Assembly (NCBI GenBank): GCA_036924285.1
Contig: JAYKYS010000005.1
Span: forward strand, 26,014,001-26,078,000
Length of the DNA stretch: 64,000 nucleotides
Reading direction: 5' to 3'
Source: Asterella californica
Taxonomy: Eukaryota > Streptophyta > Marchantiopsida > Marchantiales > Aytoniaceae
Part shown: positions 24,901-36,905 of the stretch, in pieces
How the letters are laid out: each line of letters opens with the position of its first letter
Numbering within the stretch: the first letter of the stretch is position 1
Notes under the pieces: generated by a model
Told to the model about the DNA's origin: nothing
Databases searched by the model: none
Seen by the model: only the letters and a program-made list of their open reading frames with translations
Made by a program: the position numbers and the translations under genes

Positions 24901-26835
24901 CGATAAAATTTTGTTAAGTTAGTTATACCATGGTTGGAGATAGCGCAGGCATCGTTATTTTTTCATGAGGAGGATCTCCTGCACCAGCGAAACGAACAGT
25001 CTCAGATATTGCGCTTTCAATCACCGCACGTTGGCAGAGAATCTGAAGAGTGTAACAGATAAGGGTCTAAGCTATAAACTTGATAACATAAACCTGCAAC
25101 ATAAAACTTCGTCTGTCTAACATCCTCAGTATACAGCTTATCGGACGACAAAACATAGATATCTATGAACAGTGGACTCTTCCTCCATTACTCGTAAATA
25201 GTCTGACCTGTTAGACCCCTTACTTGATTCCGTACACATATGCCAATCTATGAATCATGCTTAGAATCATGTCTATACAGGAAAACATACCCCCAGAGGA
25301 AAAAGCTCGAAAGCCGCCTGCAGACTGCCACCACAAAACAGGGGCATAAGCACCACATGGGAAACATATACCGCGTGAGGGATGCATGTAATATATTTCG
25401 ACATGCCAAATCTTTCAGTATTGGTTGCAGCGTCAATACCTTGGGCAACGATTGCCACGACCGTAGCACGTGCGTGGTAGACCGAGCAACGCTGCTGCCA
25501 AGAAAGTTCATACCAGGTGGGGTTTTCAGAACACACAAAGCAAATGACCCTGGATACTTCAACATTATTAGGTTGGGGACAGATAGCAAATGAAATACCC
25601 AACAGCTTCATCTCACGACTCATGCGTCGGATATCTTCAAGTTAAGAACAAAACGCTACAGGAAGTCAATGCTGGCATAGAGCTCAATTCTTCAATTTAA
25701 GCGGGATTTAAGACACTCTTCTACTGTGCGTGTTATAATAACAGAGTAGAAGATCCAGTGTCATGCACCATGATGCGTCCATCAATGGCGAAGCCCGAAT
25801 AAATTTACCTCGCCTCGCCTCTGAAACCGACAGCCGCAGCAGGACCTCCAGAAAGACTGCAACAGTCATTCCGCCAAGCAGAATATGAGTGCAAGAGTCT
25901 GGTGAAACCTAATTATCTCGCTAACTAGCCAATAGCAGCAATTTGCCGATAGTTTGAGTGTCCTTTAGTTCCAAACTCTTTCCAAGACAGGTGTATACAG
26001 GTTGTTTTCGAAGAGGCGGTGAGACTTAAGACAGGCCACCGGATCCAGTTCTGGAGTTCAAGTTCCTGGCCTTATCCAACCAGCCCTACTCCACTGGCTT
26101 TTCCCCGGAAATTCTCTGTCAATTCCTATGCATTTCCTGGTTGTGTCTGTAATTATCATCTGACTGTAGAACTCCAAGAGTCAAGCTGGATCATGTCTTC
26201 CTACAACCAAGGGACTTTCACGTTTCCCGTTTCCTTCGCAGAGATAATTCGGCCATACACGGATCTACATGCCACCATCTATCCACGAGTTCGTCGTTCA
26301 ATCATTAAAACGTGATCGCTGCAGATCCAGTAAAACTGGAAGGAACAAATGTAGACATTATGCAGCGAAAAAGAAGGGAACTTGCCAATGCTTGCCATCG
26401 CCTGGAGACCAGCTAATCTTTGAGTGTCCGGACGTATTGGCATGTTTGAGCTTCTCTACAATTTGATCCAAACTTAAAAAATTAAGGAGTTGTTTTCTGC
26501 CCCCTTCAGTGATTTCCCTCATCAACTGTTTGCAAAAATTTCCATCCCCTGTCCGCACAGATCTTGTCGTAGGAATTAAATGAATTGCTAGAATTCTGCG
26601 CTGATGTGTATCCGCGCCAAATCCGATCCGTAAATATCATCAGAAACACATCTGACCTACCAGCTGACAGTCGGGAAAGCAAGGCAACAGCCGGAGCACC
26701 ACGACGTGGAAACAGAGAAAATTACCCTGGTTTGTGTGCTTGAGAAACCGAATTGCGATTATCTTTCACGGCCCGAAACGCACGGACCAGAGCACGATTT
26801 AGAGGCCGATTGCGGCAGCAGGCTGCCATCGCCAT
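18996..26835 (-). CDS. LTA3: Mitochondrial pyruvate dehydrogenase E2 (dihydrolipoamide acetyltransferase), two lipoyl domains
   Basis: Transfers acetyl groups from the E1 product to CoA via lipoyl-lysine arms, in the mitochondrial matrix. Exons: 26835-26726, 25856-25809, 25494-25440, 25042-24929, 24749-24705, 24556-24483, 24042-23973, 23645-23486, 23315-23266, 23060-23016, 22856-22783, 22505-22436, 22147-21755, 21506-21446, 21260-21216, 21013-20930, 20791-20715, 20597-20535, 20357-20287, 20161-20101, 19623-19563, 19427-19347, 19054-18996. All junctions are GT-AG and in phase: 656 residues, close to Arabidopsis LTA3 (637). Arg-rich, acid-poor N terminus (targeting peptide); lipoyl domains ~97-172 and ~230-305, each with ETDKATLD (K138, K271); E3-binding domain ~351-391 ([15 protein letters not shown]); catalytic domain ~428-656 with DHRVVDG (H629, D633). 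An in-frame TGA precedes the ATG. Oddity: ACILAVG replaces the usual AGILAVG. Only the small exons 2 and 3 rest on splice phase alone. Confidence 0.95.
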
Positions 26836-29613
26836 TGCAGCCCCGACCAGCCTCAATCAAGACGGAGAAGAATTAGAACAATTGCTGCAGATCCTCTCTC
26901 CTTCTTCCGCTGTCTTTCCCTTCGCACTTTCTTGACATTTTCCTCTTTTGTTCTCTTGTTCTTCTCGTCCTTCCTCCTGCACAGACTGCTGCTGCAGCAG
27001 AAAAGAGATCAGCTCTCGTGTTGTTCATGCACTCGCTTCACAGGGGAGCCAAGCAGAGACAGTGGGTCGTCCTTCTGGGGACGGAGACCTGTTCGCACGT
27101 CCCCTGCGAAGGACGGATTCACTGACGAACGACCGGTACCACACCGGAATATGCGGGACCTTCACGACGAAAGCACGGAATGCCCGGCAAAGCGAACGGG
27201 GGATGGGAGCCCAATGCTGGAGACCGAGGATGCGGCAAGCACGGCCAGGAACCGGCTTTGTCCGGTACATTTGACTGCTTGTTGTCCGGTTCTTTGTCGT
27301 CCCGACTCCCGGCTCGTCCGGACTCCGGGCTGAGAGGAAGTGACTTTTGGCAGGTGAGAAAGTTGGAACTTGGAAGGTGTATAGACACCAATGTCGGTCA
27401 TCCTCGAGACTCGGGAGGTTTGTTGATGAATGTATTGACCTGCCTAGTCCTGCTTACACTTACCGTGGACGTGGGCCGTAACAACGGTAGTTAGGGAGGT
27501 CTTCTTTGCCTGAAGTGCTGCCTGTTAGACAGTGAAATACACCGATCGGCGAATTCGGAGCAAGGGCAACAACCCACTGTGGGTACTCAGAACATCGAAC
27601 GGAGTTGGGGGCAGTACAGGCTTAGGTTTGCGATTTAAAGATCTTGATCCTTGCGAAGACAATTAGGGTCTCTGACCACTGCTGGTTAGAGAGCTTAAGA
27701 TGGTTACCCGAACGTGACGGGACCATCACAGAAAACTATGATTTTTTCTCGAAGCTGAAGCAGCCGAGCAGCGTCCATGTCATCTCATTGTATGAGATAG
27801 GTCGAAACTTAAATTACGAACTTCATGCACCCGTAGTTCTCCTCGAACTGGACTCAGTTAGTAATATCACTCTAGATTTCTGCTGCGTGGAGAGCGATGC
27901 GCACAGTGGCCACTAAAAAGTCGGGAAAGTCCCGCTTGACTCTTGAGGTAACTCCACCCCAAAATCATGGAGATGTTAAATCCGCTGGAATATTCGAACT
28001 GCTATCGAAATATAAGCTAGTCGGAAGACAGCGTTATTACCGATCCTACCTGACACAAGCTGATAAGCACCTTAAGCTTGTAGTGGGCAGAGACCCTTAG
28101 ATTAGAACCGAGTGGGATTATAGGAGCGATGTACCAGAGAAGAATCTGTGGTGCACTCAATTTTCACATCTCTGTCAATGAAGGCGCAAAGTGCATGTAC
28201 CCAGCTCCCAGATCATGCAACTAGAAGTCAATTTCACTTGTTGAACAGTAAACGGTTCGTAGTGCGGGTAACCGAGTTTGAAGCAAAAGAGAATCATCAC
28301 CGCTTGCAGCTAATCAAGTCTTCTGGAAAGGAATAAGGTTTACTAGCAGGACAAGAACAAGTTGTAAGTCTTTGACACATACAGCATGCCCTCTTTCATA
28401 CACAAAACTGTTGAATGCGTTGGAGTTCATACCAAGAGCCGTTAGTGCAAGGATACGTACTCCTTGACTCTGGCTGATATTTTAAGAGTTCTGCTTGACT
28501 GTACAACCTGTAATCTGACCTCGTCCACATGAATGTTTTCCGCCTACTCACACTCATGGTGAGTTTCCTCTGATAAAATCTTGAGTGGCAGGTATAGAAC
28601 TTTGGCCATATTTAAAGTATTCTCTGTTCCAAGCACGCTTGGTTGCTGTACAGAAACACTTCTTGAACACAGCTGAAATGCTGACGCAGGATATGCTTAA
28701 AGTCTCCAAAGACCTTCATTACAGTACAAGCAGTACGGTTCGGGAGGAGGGCCCAGTTCGTACTTCTGGTATAGGTCGAAGTTGTAAAACTCCACGAGCT
28801 TTATATGCTTGTGATTCGGTGCGCTATGCTTCTACCCCGCTCAGTCTGTTGAGCGGGGGAACTTTTCGGAACCTGTTCACTGAATTCGTAGAACACACGG
28901 TGGAAACCGCTTTCTTAAAACGCGGATTCGATCAGCACAACCTTCACTAAAATTAACTATAAAAGCTCATCGGAACACGATTATTCTTCAAGACTTGGAT
29001 GACCACTCCGTCCAAACAGGCCGCCTAGGAAGGAAGTATCGTTACACGCGTGATGTGTAAGTATGCGGTACCTCTAAGCCATCACAGCCCTCTAAAGCTA
29101 TAACCGGTGCTGCTGACTAAGCCTTACTGATAGAGCTCAAAAAAGCCCAGGAAAGGACCCTCTGGAAACTTCGGCTGGTAAGGAGCGAACTATATGAGAA
29201 AGGAATCGTACCTGCACGAGACGCAACAGAATGAATCTCCCCCCTGCTTCAGGTTTTATAAGCTCTGAATGCAGGTCTTTGAATCGCAACACTTTCATCT
29301 CATTGACTCTGTCCCTACATATTTCTCATAAGCCCTGGATGCACGTCTCTAGTTATGATGGTGCACATAGAGCTAGAGTGGTCTCCGGTAGTCAGACACA
29401 TAACAAACCAAGCGTCAAAGTCCCGTGTGAACCCACACCCAGAATGTTCTACATAGATTCTGTCCCGTCAACAAGTGAAAGCACCCGTCTACATATTCGG
29501 ATCCAAACAGGGTAAATTCGAATGAGTCTTGCATCCTTTTGTCAATCCCTGAACACACAAGTCCCATCGGATCGTAAGGGCGGGGTACATCCACAGACCA
29601 ATCTACGATGTAC
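26836..29613. other. Promoter side of the E2 gene and unassigned stretch
   Basis: Next to the E2 start, 26840-27000 is pyrimidine-rich on the plus strand, so the E2 leader is GA-rich on its own strand, common in plant 5' UTRs. Positions 27.0-27.5 kb are CpG-rich. Plus-strand frames at 27180-27494 (with a plausible donor CAG|GTGAGA near 27350) and 27897-28100 (MRTVATKKSGKSRLTLE then GTAACT) and 28585-28950 could be exons of a divergent gene, but none matches a family I know and no joined frame could be built. I leave them uncalled. Confidence 0.4.
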
Positions 29614-29618
29614 ATATA

Positions 29619-30555
29619 TGTAACGTTCGACCGCAGATCTCGGAACAGATTCTTTTATCTCTAACCAATGAACTGCCGAACGTGAACCTTCCTAGAGACT
29701 TGTATACTTTATTTGTGTCTCCAGATCCAGTTCGTTAAAAACTATCAGCTAATGAGCACCGAGGATTTGAAAACTGTTGGACGGGTTTCGAATAACCAAC
29801 TAGTCTTTTGTAGGTCTCTGGTCAATCGTAGGTTGCTAAATACAGGTGGAACTATTCTAGACCTGAGTTGCATAAAATTTGGGCAGCGCTTCCGCTACTG
29901 GTGATCAAGTCGGAACGCCAGGACCCACAAGGAGCAACCGCCAAGACTAAGAGACCTAGTAGATGCTAGGAAGTAGGAAAGTACACCAGAATAGAGTCAA
30001 CTCCACACAAGACGCTTCAATCCAGCTTTGGCACTCAATCCAAGCTTGCTGATCATAAAATAGAGAAATCAAGGGCTCATATACATTACGTGGCTTTCAA
30101 TTGCTGACAAGGTCTCGAAGAGCTCTTGGACCGACAATCTTCCTTGTTCTAGCTACTCTCCTGTGAAAATTCCCCTCCAGAATCAGAATTTCTCCAGAAA
30201 GCTTGATTTCACTCTGAACGCTCTGATTTTGTACTCCAATGAACTAAATCTCAGATTAACAGTCTGAACAAGACTAAAATCCCTCGGGTATCCTTAGCCT
30301 GAAGCTTTCCATCCACAAGATGCACTCTATAGAATCTGGTCTAAATCTCCAATCTCCAGATTTGCTTCTCTGTTTACTGTATGTCAATGTCTGCACTCTG
30401 CCAGCCTCCTGCCTGAGAACACAAAAACTAAACTCCCGTGAGTTTTAGGGTTCGCGAACAAGGTTATATAGTCTCCTTGAGTCTTTCTTTGGACTTGTAG
30501 CTGCCACGCAATCTTATCTAATCCTTGCCCCTTTTTAAAAGTAAACGGCGTTACA
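29619..30555 (-). repeat. 3' LTR of the gypsy element
   Basis: 937 bp, TG...CA ends, four substitutions from the partner LTR at 35785-36721. Just inside it on the minus strand is a purine-rich tract TTGGTTGGGGCGAT, the probable plus-strand primer. Confidence 0.95.
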
Positions 30556-30952
30556 ATCGCCCCAACCAAGAAAAAGTAGTTCTTCCACTGAACTGCGGTA
30601 CCTGCAATACCACATTAGGAACCACACTTCCTCAAATCCAGAGGAACATTACCCCATCCAGGGTAAGCTCTTTCTCAGAGCTATGCTCCATTACCGAGCA
30701 TTCATTGAAGCTTTCGGGTGAGACAAAACCCTAGCTTCCAGGTGGTGAACTCGTCAGTCTCCTTTTATCCACCTCCTTACTATGATATACACATAGTAGC
30801 GTCAGCCTAAACCTGATTGACATCCGACAGTCATAAGAAGTCAGCAGACCACAACTCCACCTTTAGACGAGCAGATTGGCCAGATCTACTCGGTTCCAGT
30901 GTCCTTGAAGGGCCCTTAGGCATGACTCTTCTGACTCGATTCAATCCACCGC

Positions 30953-33900
30953 TTAGCTGGAAGAAACCACTGCAGATTGTCGTCTCACAAAATATCTACG
31001 CAGTGGTTCTTGAAACTTGTACAATGCTAGATCATCTAAGTACTCCCAAGCTTCACTTACCAATCCCGGAACTCTACCTGTCCAACGACATAGGTATTGA
31101 GTAACGGGTTCTCCAGCTCCATCTGGATTCGGTGATGCTCGATGATCTACTATCTCAATCAACTCAAGATCATCAGCTCTTGGTAATGCTTCTAACACTG
31201 GATGCCATTTCTGATATCTTCCTGGCAACGATTCTAGTTCTTCACGGAACATTTTCAAGTTAGAAATATGAATGATGGGGTGATAGTGCTTCATACTAGC
31301 TGGAAAACGTAACTTATAGGTCACAGGACCTAACTTCTTTTCGATCAGGAACGGTCCTGCCCACTTTGGAAGCAGCTTCTTGGCTAAGTCCACCCCTGCT
31401 GGTATTCTGAAGTTCTTGGTTCTCAACCAAACTCTCTGTCCTTCCTCGAACTGTACGTCTTGCCTACCACGGTTTGCATACTTAGCATACCGTTGCTGTG
31501 CCTTCTCCATGTGTTTCTTTGCCTCTTGAAACACAGTACCCTGAACACGTATGAAAGTCTCTAGATCTGGAGGATCTTGATTCGACCTTCCTGTATTTTC
31601 ATGCCCCTTGGTAGCCAGAGCTATAGGAGTCCAAGGTGCATGAGAGCCCCGATAAACCACTTCAAATGGTTTAAATCCTGTACTCGAGTGCTTGGTGTTG
31701 TTATATGTAAACTCCACCAAGTCCAAGTGCTCGCTCCAATCACTCTGATCTCGCATGATATAGTTTCTCAACCCTTGTTCTACTATCTGGATCGTCCTTT
31801 CCGTCTGACCATCAGTTTCAGGATGATAAGAGGAACTGAACTTGAGGGTAGTTCCGAGCCTTCGAAACAAACCCTTCCAAAAATCAGCTACAAACCTCCT
31901 ATCCAGATCTGAAACAATGTCTTTAGGCATCCCATGATACTTAAAAACATATCGTATAAACAGTTCAGCGGCACCTCTTGACGTCACTGCTTCCCTACAA
32001 GGGATGAGGTGAGCTTGCTTACTGAAACGATCTATAACAACTAACAGAGCATCAAAACCTCCTGATTCGGGTAAACCTGTGCATAAGTCCATACTTATGC
32101 TCTCCCAAGGCTCATCAGGTATTGGCAATGGCCTCAGCAACCCTGCAGGTCTCCTCCGCTCAATTCGTTGTTGCTGACATGTCAAGCAAGTCTGCACGTA
32201 CTTGATTACATCCTCCAACATGGACGGCCAATAGAACTGCTCTTTAACTCGTTGCAATGTTCTATTTTGTCCTCCATGTCCAGCCAGTTCACAATCATGA
32301 CATTCTTGCATGACGAGTGTCCTTAGAGATCCAGCTGGAACGTAGACCTTGGTTTGCTTGTAAAACCAAAGGCCATTGCGAAATGAGAGATGACGTACCA
32401 ATGTATCTCTCTCTTGTTGACTGGTCCAACGTTGAGCCTGAGGATCATCTGGCAATGCTTGTCTGATTCGATCCAAAAGCTCTTCACTTGTGTCTTGGGT
32501 TGTTAACGCCTGGACACGTCTGCTTAACACATCCGCTGGAATATTTTCCTTCCCCTTTTGATACCGCCATTCGATATCAAAACGTGCAAGCTCCACTTGC
32601 CACCTCTGTTGTTTACGTGACAAACGAGGTTTACTCTGAAAGTATGTATTACCCTCACAGTCCGTTACTACAGTAACTTTGCTTGGTAACAAATAATGCT
32701 CCCAACGCTTCAAACAATGGATAACTGCGAACATCTCCTGTTCATGAGCAGGCCATTTTGCCTCAGTCTCTGAGAACTTGTGACTTTCGTAAGCCACCGG
32801 ATGCTTTCCTTGCATCAACACTCCTCCAATGGCCCATTGAGAAGCATCTGTGTGAACCTCGAAAGGTTCTCCCATCTTTGGAAGAGCTAGCACGGGCATC
32901 TCTGTCAGTGCTTGTTTCAATCCTTGAAACGCTCGTTCAGCTGCTGGATTCCAAACAACTTTGGAAGCCTTGCGCAATAAGCCAAACAAAGGTGCGGCTT
33001 TATGCGCATACTGATAAACAAAGCGCCGAAAATATGTGGCTAATCCAAGAAAAGATCTGAGCTCATGAACACTCTCAGGTCTCTTCCATTCAACAATGGC
33101 TCAAATCTTAGCCCTGTTAGGATGAATGCCCTGCGCATCGATTAAACATCCTAGAAACACTACACTCTCTTGTCCAAAAGAGCACTTGCTCTTCTTGAGA
33201 TAGAGTTGATGTTCTTCTAGGCGCTTAAACACCATTTCAACATCTACTAGATGCTGATCCCAAGTGGATGAGAAGATGATGATATCGTCTAGGTACACGA
33301 TAACACTCTCATCCAAGAGATCTCTGAAGATCTCGTTCATTAACCTGCAGAAAGTACCAGGTGCATTGGACAATCCAAACGGCAACACTGTATACTCAAA
33401 CAAGCCATACCTCGTCCTTACAGCTGTCTTTTCTTCATCACCTTCTTTGATCCGGATTTGATGATATCCAGAACGCAAATCCAGCTTGGTGAAATACCTT
33501 CCTGTGGCCAACCGATCGGTGGTTTCATCCATGAGAGGAAGAGGGTACTTGTTCTTGACAGTAATCTTATTGAGTGCACGATAGTCCGCACACATGCGAA
33601 TACCACCATCCTTCTTGGCCACGAACAACACCGGGGCAGCATAAGGTGATATACTAGGTCGTAAGATACCCTGAGCTACCAACTCTTTCAACTGAGTCTT
33701 CAGCTCTGTCAACTCATCAAACGACATCCGTCTTGATGGCACTACAGTAGGGGTAGCCCCAGGAACCAGATCAATAGCATGATCCAAGGCTCTCCTCGGC
33801 GGAAGTCCTGTTGGTAACTGGTCCGGCATTAGGTGAGAATACCTCTCAATCAATGCCTGCATATCAGGATGTATGGGAAGAGCAGCAACACGTTCTTCCT

Positions 33901-35734
33901 CATCCGTCTCCACCTTGGGTTTAGACATCACTGCAACCCAAGCTTCGTCTACCAACTTGATCTGCTTTCCAAACTGTCTAGCTGTGCAGATCTGAAATGT
34001 CACCTTGGCTCGTTGGAACCTACGAGCAGTATGGTTTGGCTCCTTGGGTCTCTCTTTGATGACCAATGGATGTGGTTGACCCGAGCCCCATCGATCCATG
34101 ACTATGATGTTCCCTTCTTGAACATCTAGCTTTGCCTTGGTCTCTTGTAACCAAGACCAGGACAAGATACCCTCCATCGTGTCACCTAAGCTCATAACTA
34201 AAAACTCGTGCTTCCTAGTTACCCCTCCAACAGTAACAGGAACACTCATGAGCTTTTCTGTAACGGTTGTGCTACCTTGCACAAACCTTACCAACAACGG
34301 GCTCATGATCTTGGTTCTAGTCACCCCTAAGGTCCTGACTAGTTTTTCATCCAAGACATTCACATCTGCTCCAGTATCAATAAGCAAACAACACCGGTGG
34401 TTTTCTATTTTCACTTCAATCCACGGCAGAAAATCCCCATGCTCTACCAAATGCTCACCAGCACATACCTCTGCTTCAGTAGTCGTCTCAACTGGTTCTT
34501 CCACACTGGTTGTCTCTTCAGCTGTCAACCCACGAACATTGCTCGCTGTTGAACGTTGGGGACACTCACGAGCGATGTGACCATCTCGTCCGCATCGAAA
34601 ACAGATGATCGTCCTTGAAGGTGTAGCACTGCTAGCGCCACTGCTCCTAGCACCTGAAGTCGAAGCTTGGTTGGATCCTGCATTGGATGCATAGGATCCA
34701 GTAGGTCGTGTCTGAGTAGGACCACGAGTAACTCCCCGCTGCTGAGAACCACGAGCAAATCCTCTTCCAGATGTACCAAATCTTCTACCACCACGTCCTC
34801 TACCACCTCTACTCTGAGAGGACGCTATCTGTCCTTGAGGATTACGCCAAAATCCTCGACTAGGCTCGTCACCACTTGTTCCACGCTGAAACTTGGAAGG
34901 TTGCACGGTGTAATTACGTTCCCTAGTGTTCTCTGCTGCTTCCAGAAATGCAAACAAGTCTTGCATGTCCTCGGATTTGTGAAACATAACCCAGCTATCA
35001 AACACACTAGCATAGAAACTCTGCAGACCTTTCTTCAAGTGAAACAGCAAGTCGGTGCGATCCACCATGTGCAAACGAGTAACCAACTCAGAAAATCGCT
35101 GGAGGTACTGCCTGATACTCCCTGTCTGTCTCAGATGAATGAGCTCTAGTCGAAACTGTGTAGCTTCATCCACTGGTATCAAATGTCTTCGGAGTTCATC
35201 CTTCAGCTCCGGCCAAGTGGACATAGGAGTTGTACCGTTCAAACTCCTCATCCGCTGTTGACCTCCATACCATTCCTTAGCCTCTCCTTCCAGTCTACTA
35301 ACAGCATAGGTGAACCAACTGCGCTCATCGAAATTCTCCAAGTAATTCTCCATTTCAGTAATCCATAACTCAAACTTGGAAAAGCTTTTCTCACCATTAA
35401 AGGCTGATGGTGTTGCTGGTTCAGCCCACTTCACTTTCCGCTTGTGCCCTTCTTTGGCTGAGCTGCCTTCCGCAACATTCTCTTGCACCTTCTGTGATCC
35501 ATCTTCATTCTTATCTGCTTGAGTAGCATCAACTGCTCCTTCACCCAGCAGTGCTAAATCCTTGACTTGCTCAGTTTGTAGTACATGGACCTCTGCTTCT
35601 TTCTCCTGTGTCGCTTTTGCTTGAGCTAAATCCGCCTTAAGCACCTTGTTCTCAGCTTCCACTTGCTCAAGTCGGCCTTCCAACTTCTTCAGAAACGCCT
35701 GCATCTCGTCCATCCCAGTCGGCACGGCTTCCAT
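30953..35734 (-). CDS. Gypsy Gag-Pol polyprotein with one in-frame TGA
   Basis: ATG chosen at 35734. Residue numbers count from the start of the open frame at 35761, 9 codons earlier. The first part (to the TGA at 33103-33101) carries a coiled coil (~15-75), capsid-like region (~120-290), Gly/Arg-rich linker, CCHC knuckle CFRCGRDGHIAREC (387-400), protease LLIDTGADVNVL (459-470), and reverse transcriptase with FTKLDLRSGYHQIRI, LPFGLSNAPGTF and YLDD (823-826). The same frame continues after the stop with the RT thumb, RNase H (PFEVHTDASQWAIGG), an integrase HHCC finger, a DDE core (SMDLCTGLP, DIVSDLDRRF, YHPETDGQTER) and a C-terminal chromodomain-like unit (YLCRWTGRVPGLVSEAWEYLDDL) ending at 30953. 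The TGA follows AAGATT and fits a CGA-to-TGA change by CpG decay. This copy is presumably inactive unless the stop is read through. Confidence 0.9.
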
Positions 35735-35770
35735 TGTCGATGGTGTTGAGCAAAGATTCAACCTGAACCT

Positions 35771-35782
35771 GCTCTGATACCA
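35771..35782 (-). promoter_or_regulatory. Primer binding site (initiator tRNA-Met)
   Basis: On the minus strand, TGGTATCAGAGC lies two bases inside the 5' LTR. It is complementary to the 3' end of plant initiator tRNA-Met, the standard primer of many plant LTR elements. Confidence 0.95.
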
Positions 35783-35784
35783 AC

Positions 35785-36721
35785 TGTAACGTTCGACCGC
35801 AGATCTCGGAACAGATTCTTTTATCTCTAACCAATGAACTGTCGAACGTGAACCTTCCTAGAGACTTGTATACTTTATTTGTGTCTCCAGATCCAGTTCG
35901 TTAAAAACTATCAGCTAATGAGCACCGAGGATTTGAAAACTGTTGGACGGGTTTCGAATAACCAACTAGTCTTTTGTAGGTCTCTGGTCAATCGTAGGTT
36001 GCTAAATACAGGTGGAACTATTCTAGACCTGAGTTGCATAAAATTTGGGCAGCGCTTCCGCTACTGGTGATCAAGTCGGAACGCCAGGACCCACAAGGAG
36101 CAACCGCCAAGACTAAGAGACCTAGTAGATGCTAGGAAGTAGGAAAGTACACCAGAATAGAGTCAACTCCACACAAGACGCTTCAATCCAGCTTTGGCAC
36201 TCAATCCAAGCTTGCTGATCATAAAATAGAGAAATCAAGGGCTCATATACATTACGTGGCTTTCAATTGCTGACAAGGTCTCGAAGAGCTCTTGGACCGA
36301 CAATCTTCCTTGTTCTAGCTACTCTCCTGTGAAAATTCCCTTCCAGAATCAGAATTTCTCCAGAAAGCTTGATTTCACTCTGAACGCTCTGATTTTGTAC
36401 TCCAATGAACTAAATCTCAGATTAACAGTCTGAACAAGACTAAAATCCCTCGGGTATCCTTAGCCTGAAGCTTTCCATCCACAAGATGCACTCTATAGAA
36501 TCTGGTCTAAATCTCCAATCTCCAGATTTGCTTCTCTGTTTACTGTATGTCAATGTCTGCACTCTGCCATCCTCCTGCCTGAGAACACAAAAACTAAACT
36601 CCCGTGAGTTTTAGGGTTCGCGAACAAGGTTATATAGTCTCCTTGAGTCTTTCTTTGGACTTGTAGCTGCCATGCAATCTTATCTAATCCTTGCCCCTTT
36701 TTAAAAGTAAACGGCGTTACA
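35785..36721 (-). repeat. 5' LTR of the gypsy element
   Basis: 937 bp; same ends as the 3' LTR. On the minus strand it would hold the element promoter; a TATATAAC-like box is visible near 36630. It adjoins the PDV2 3' flank (36722-36905), which is otherwise featureless and AT-rich. Confidence 0.95.
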
Positions 36722-36905
36722 TATATACATAGCGTACATTACTCATGCACTTATTCAATCTTTTTAATCTTCCCCTCTTCCTTCTTAGATGTCTGCACTA
36801 TAAACCCCATATTCCTCATTTCTTACAACAAGAGAGCAACCTGCAGCATTTGAGTACTGCGCAAGGGTGACATCACAAAGCATAAATCTATTCCCGAATG
36901 AAAAT

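Larger units (their letters stand above)
29619..36721 (-). mobile_element. Nearly intact, recently inserted Ty3/gypsy chromovirus (7.1 kb)
   Basis: On the minus strand: 5' LTR 36721-35785, primer binding site, gag-pol, polypurine tract, 3' LTR 30555-29619. LTRs start TGTAACG and end CGTTACA. The insertion is flanked by ATATA (29614-29618 and 36721-36725, sharing the final A of the LTR). The two 937-bp LTRs differ at only four sites (three of them C/T), about 0.4%, so insertion was recent. It landed 185 bp downstream of the PDV2 stop codon, in the same orientation. One in-frame TGA in pol is the only obvious defect. Confidence 0.95.

Noticed and set aside
25000..25042. Alternative acceptor for E2 exon 4 (GATTGAAAG) joined straight to exon 2
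   Set aside because: It keeps phase, but the pyrimidine-rich acceptor at 25043 with the small exon 25494-25440 gives better splice sites and a sensible targeting peptide.
26932..27333. 133-codon plus-strand frame beside the E2 gene
   Set aside because: No motif or family similarity; composition follows the pyrimidine-rich, CpG-rich DNA next to the E2 start.
29713..29904. 63-codon frame repeated exactly at 35879-36070
   Set aside because: It lies inside the two gypsy LTRs, so the repetition reflects LTR identity and not a conserved gene.
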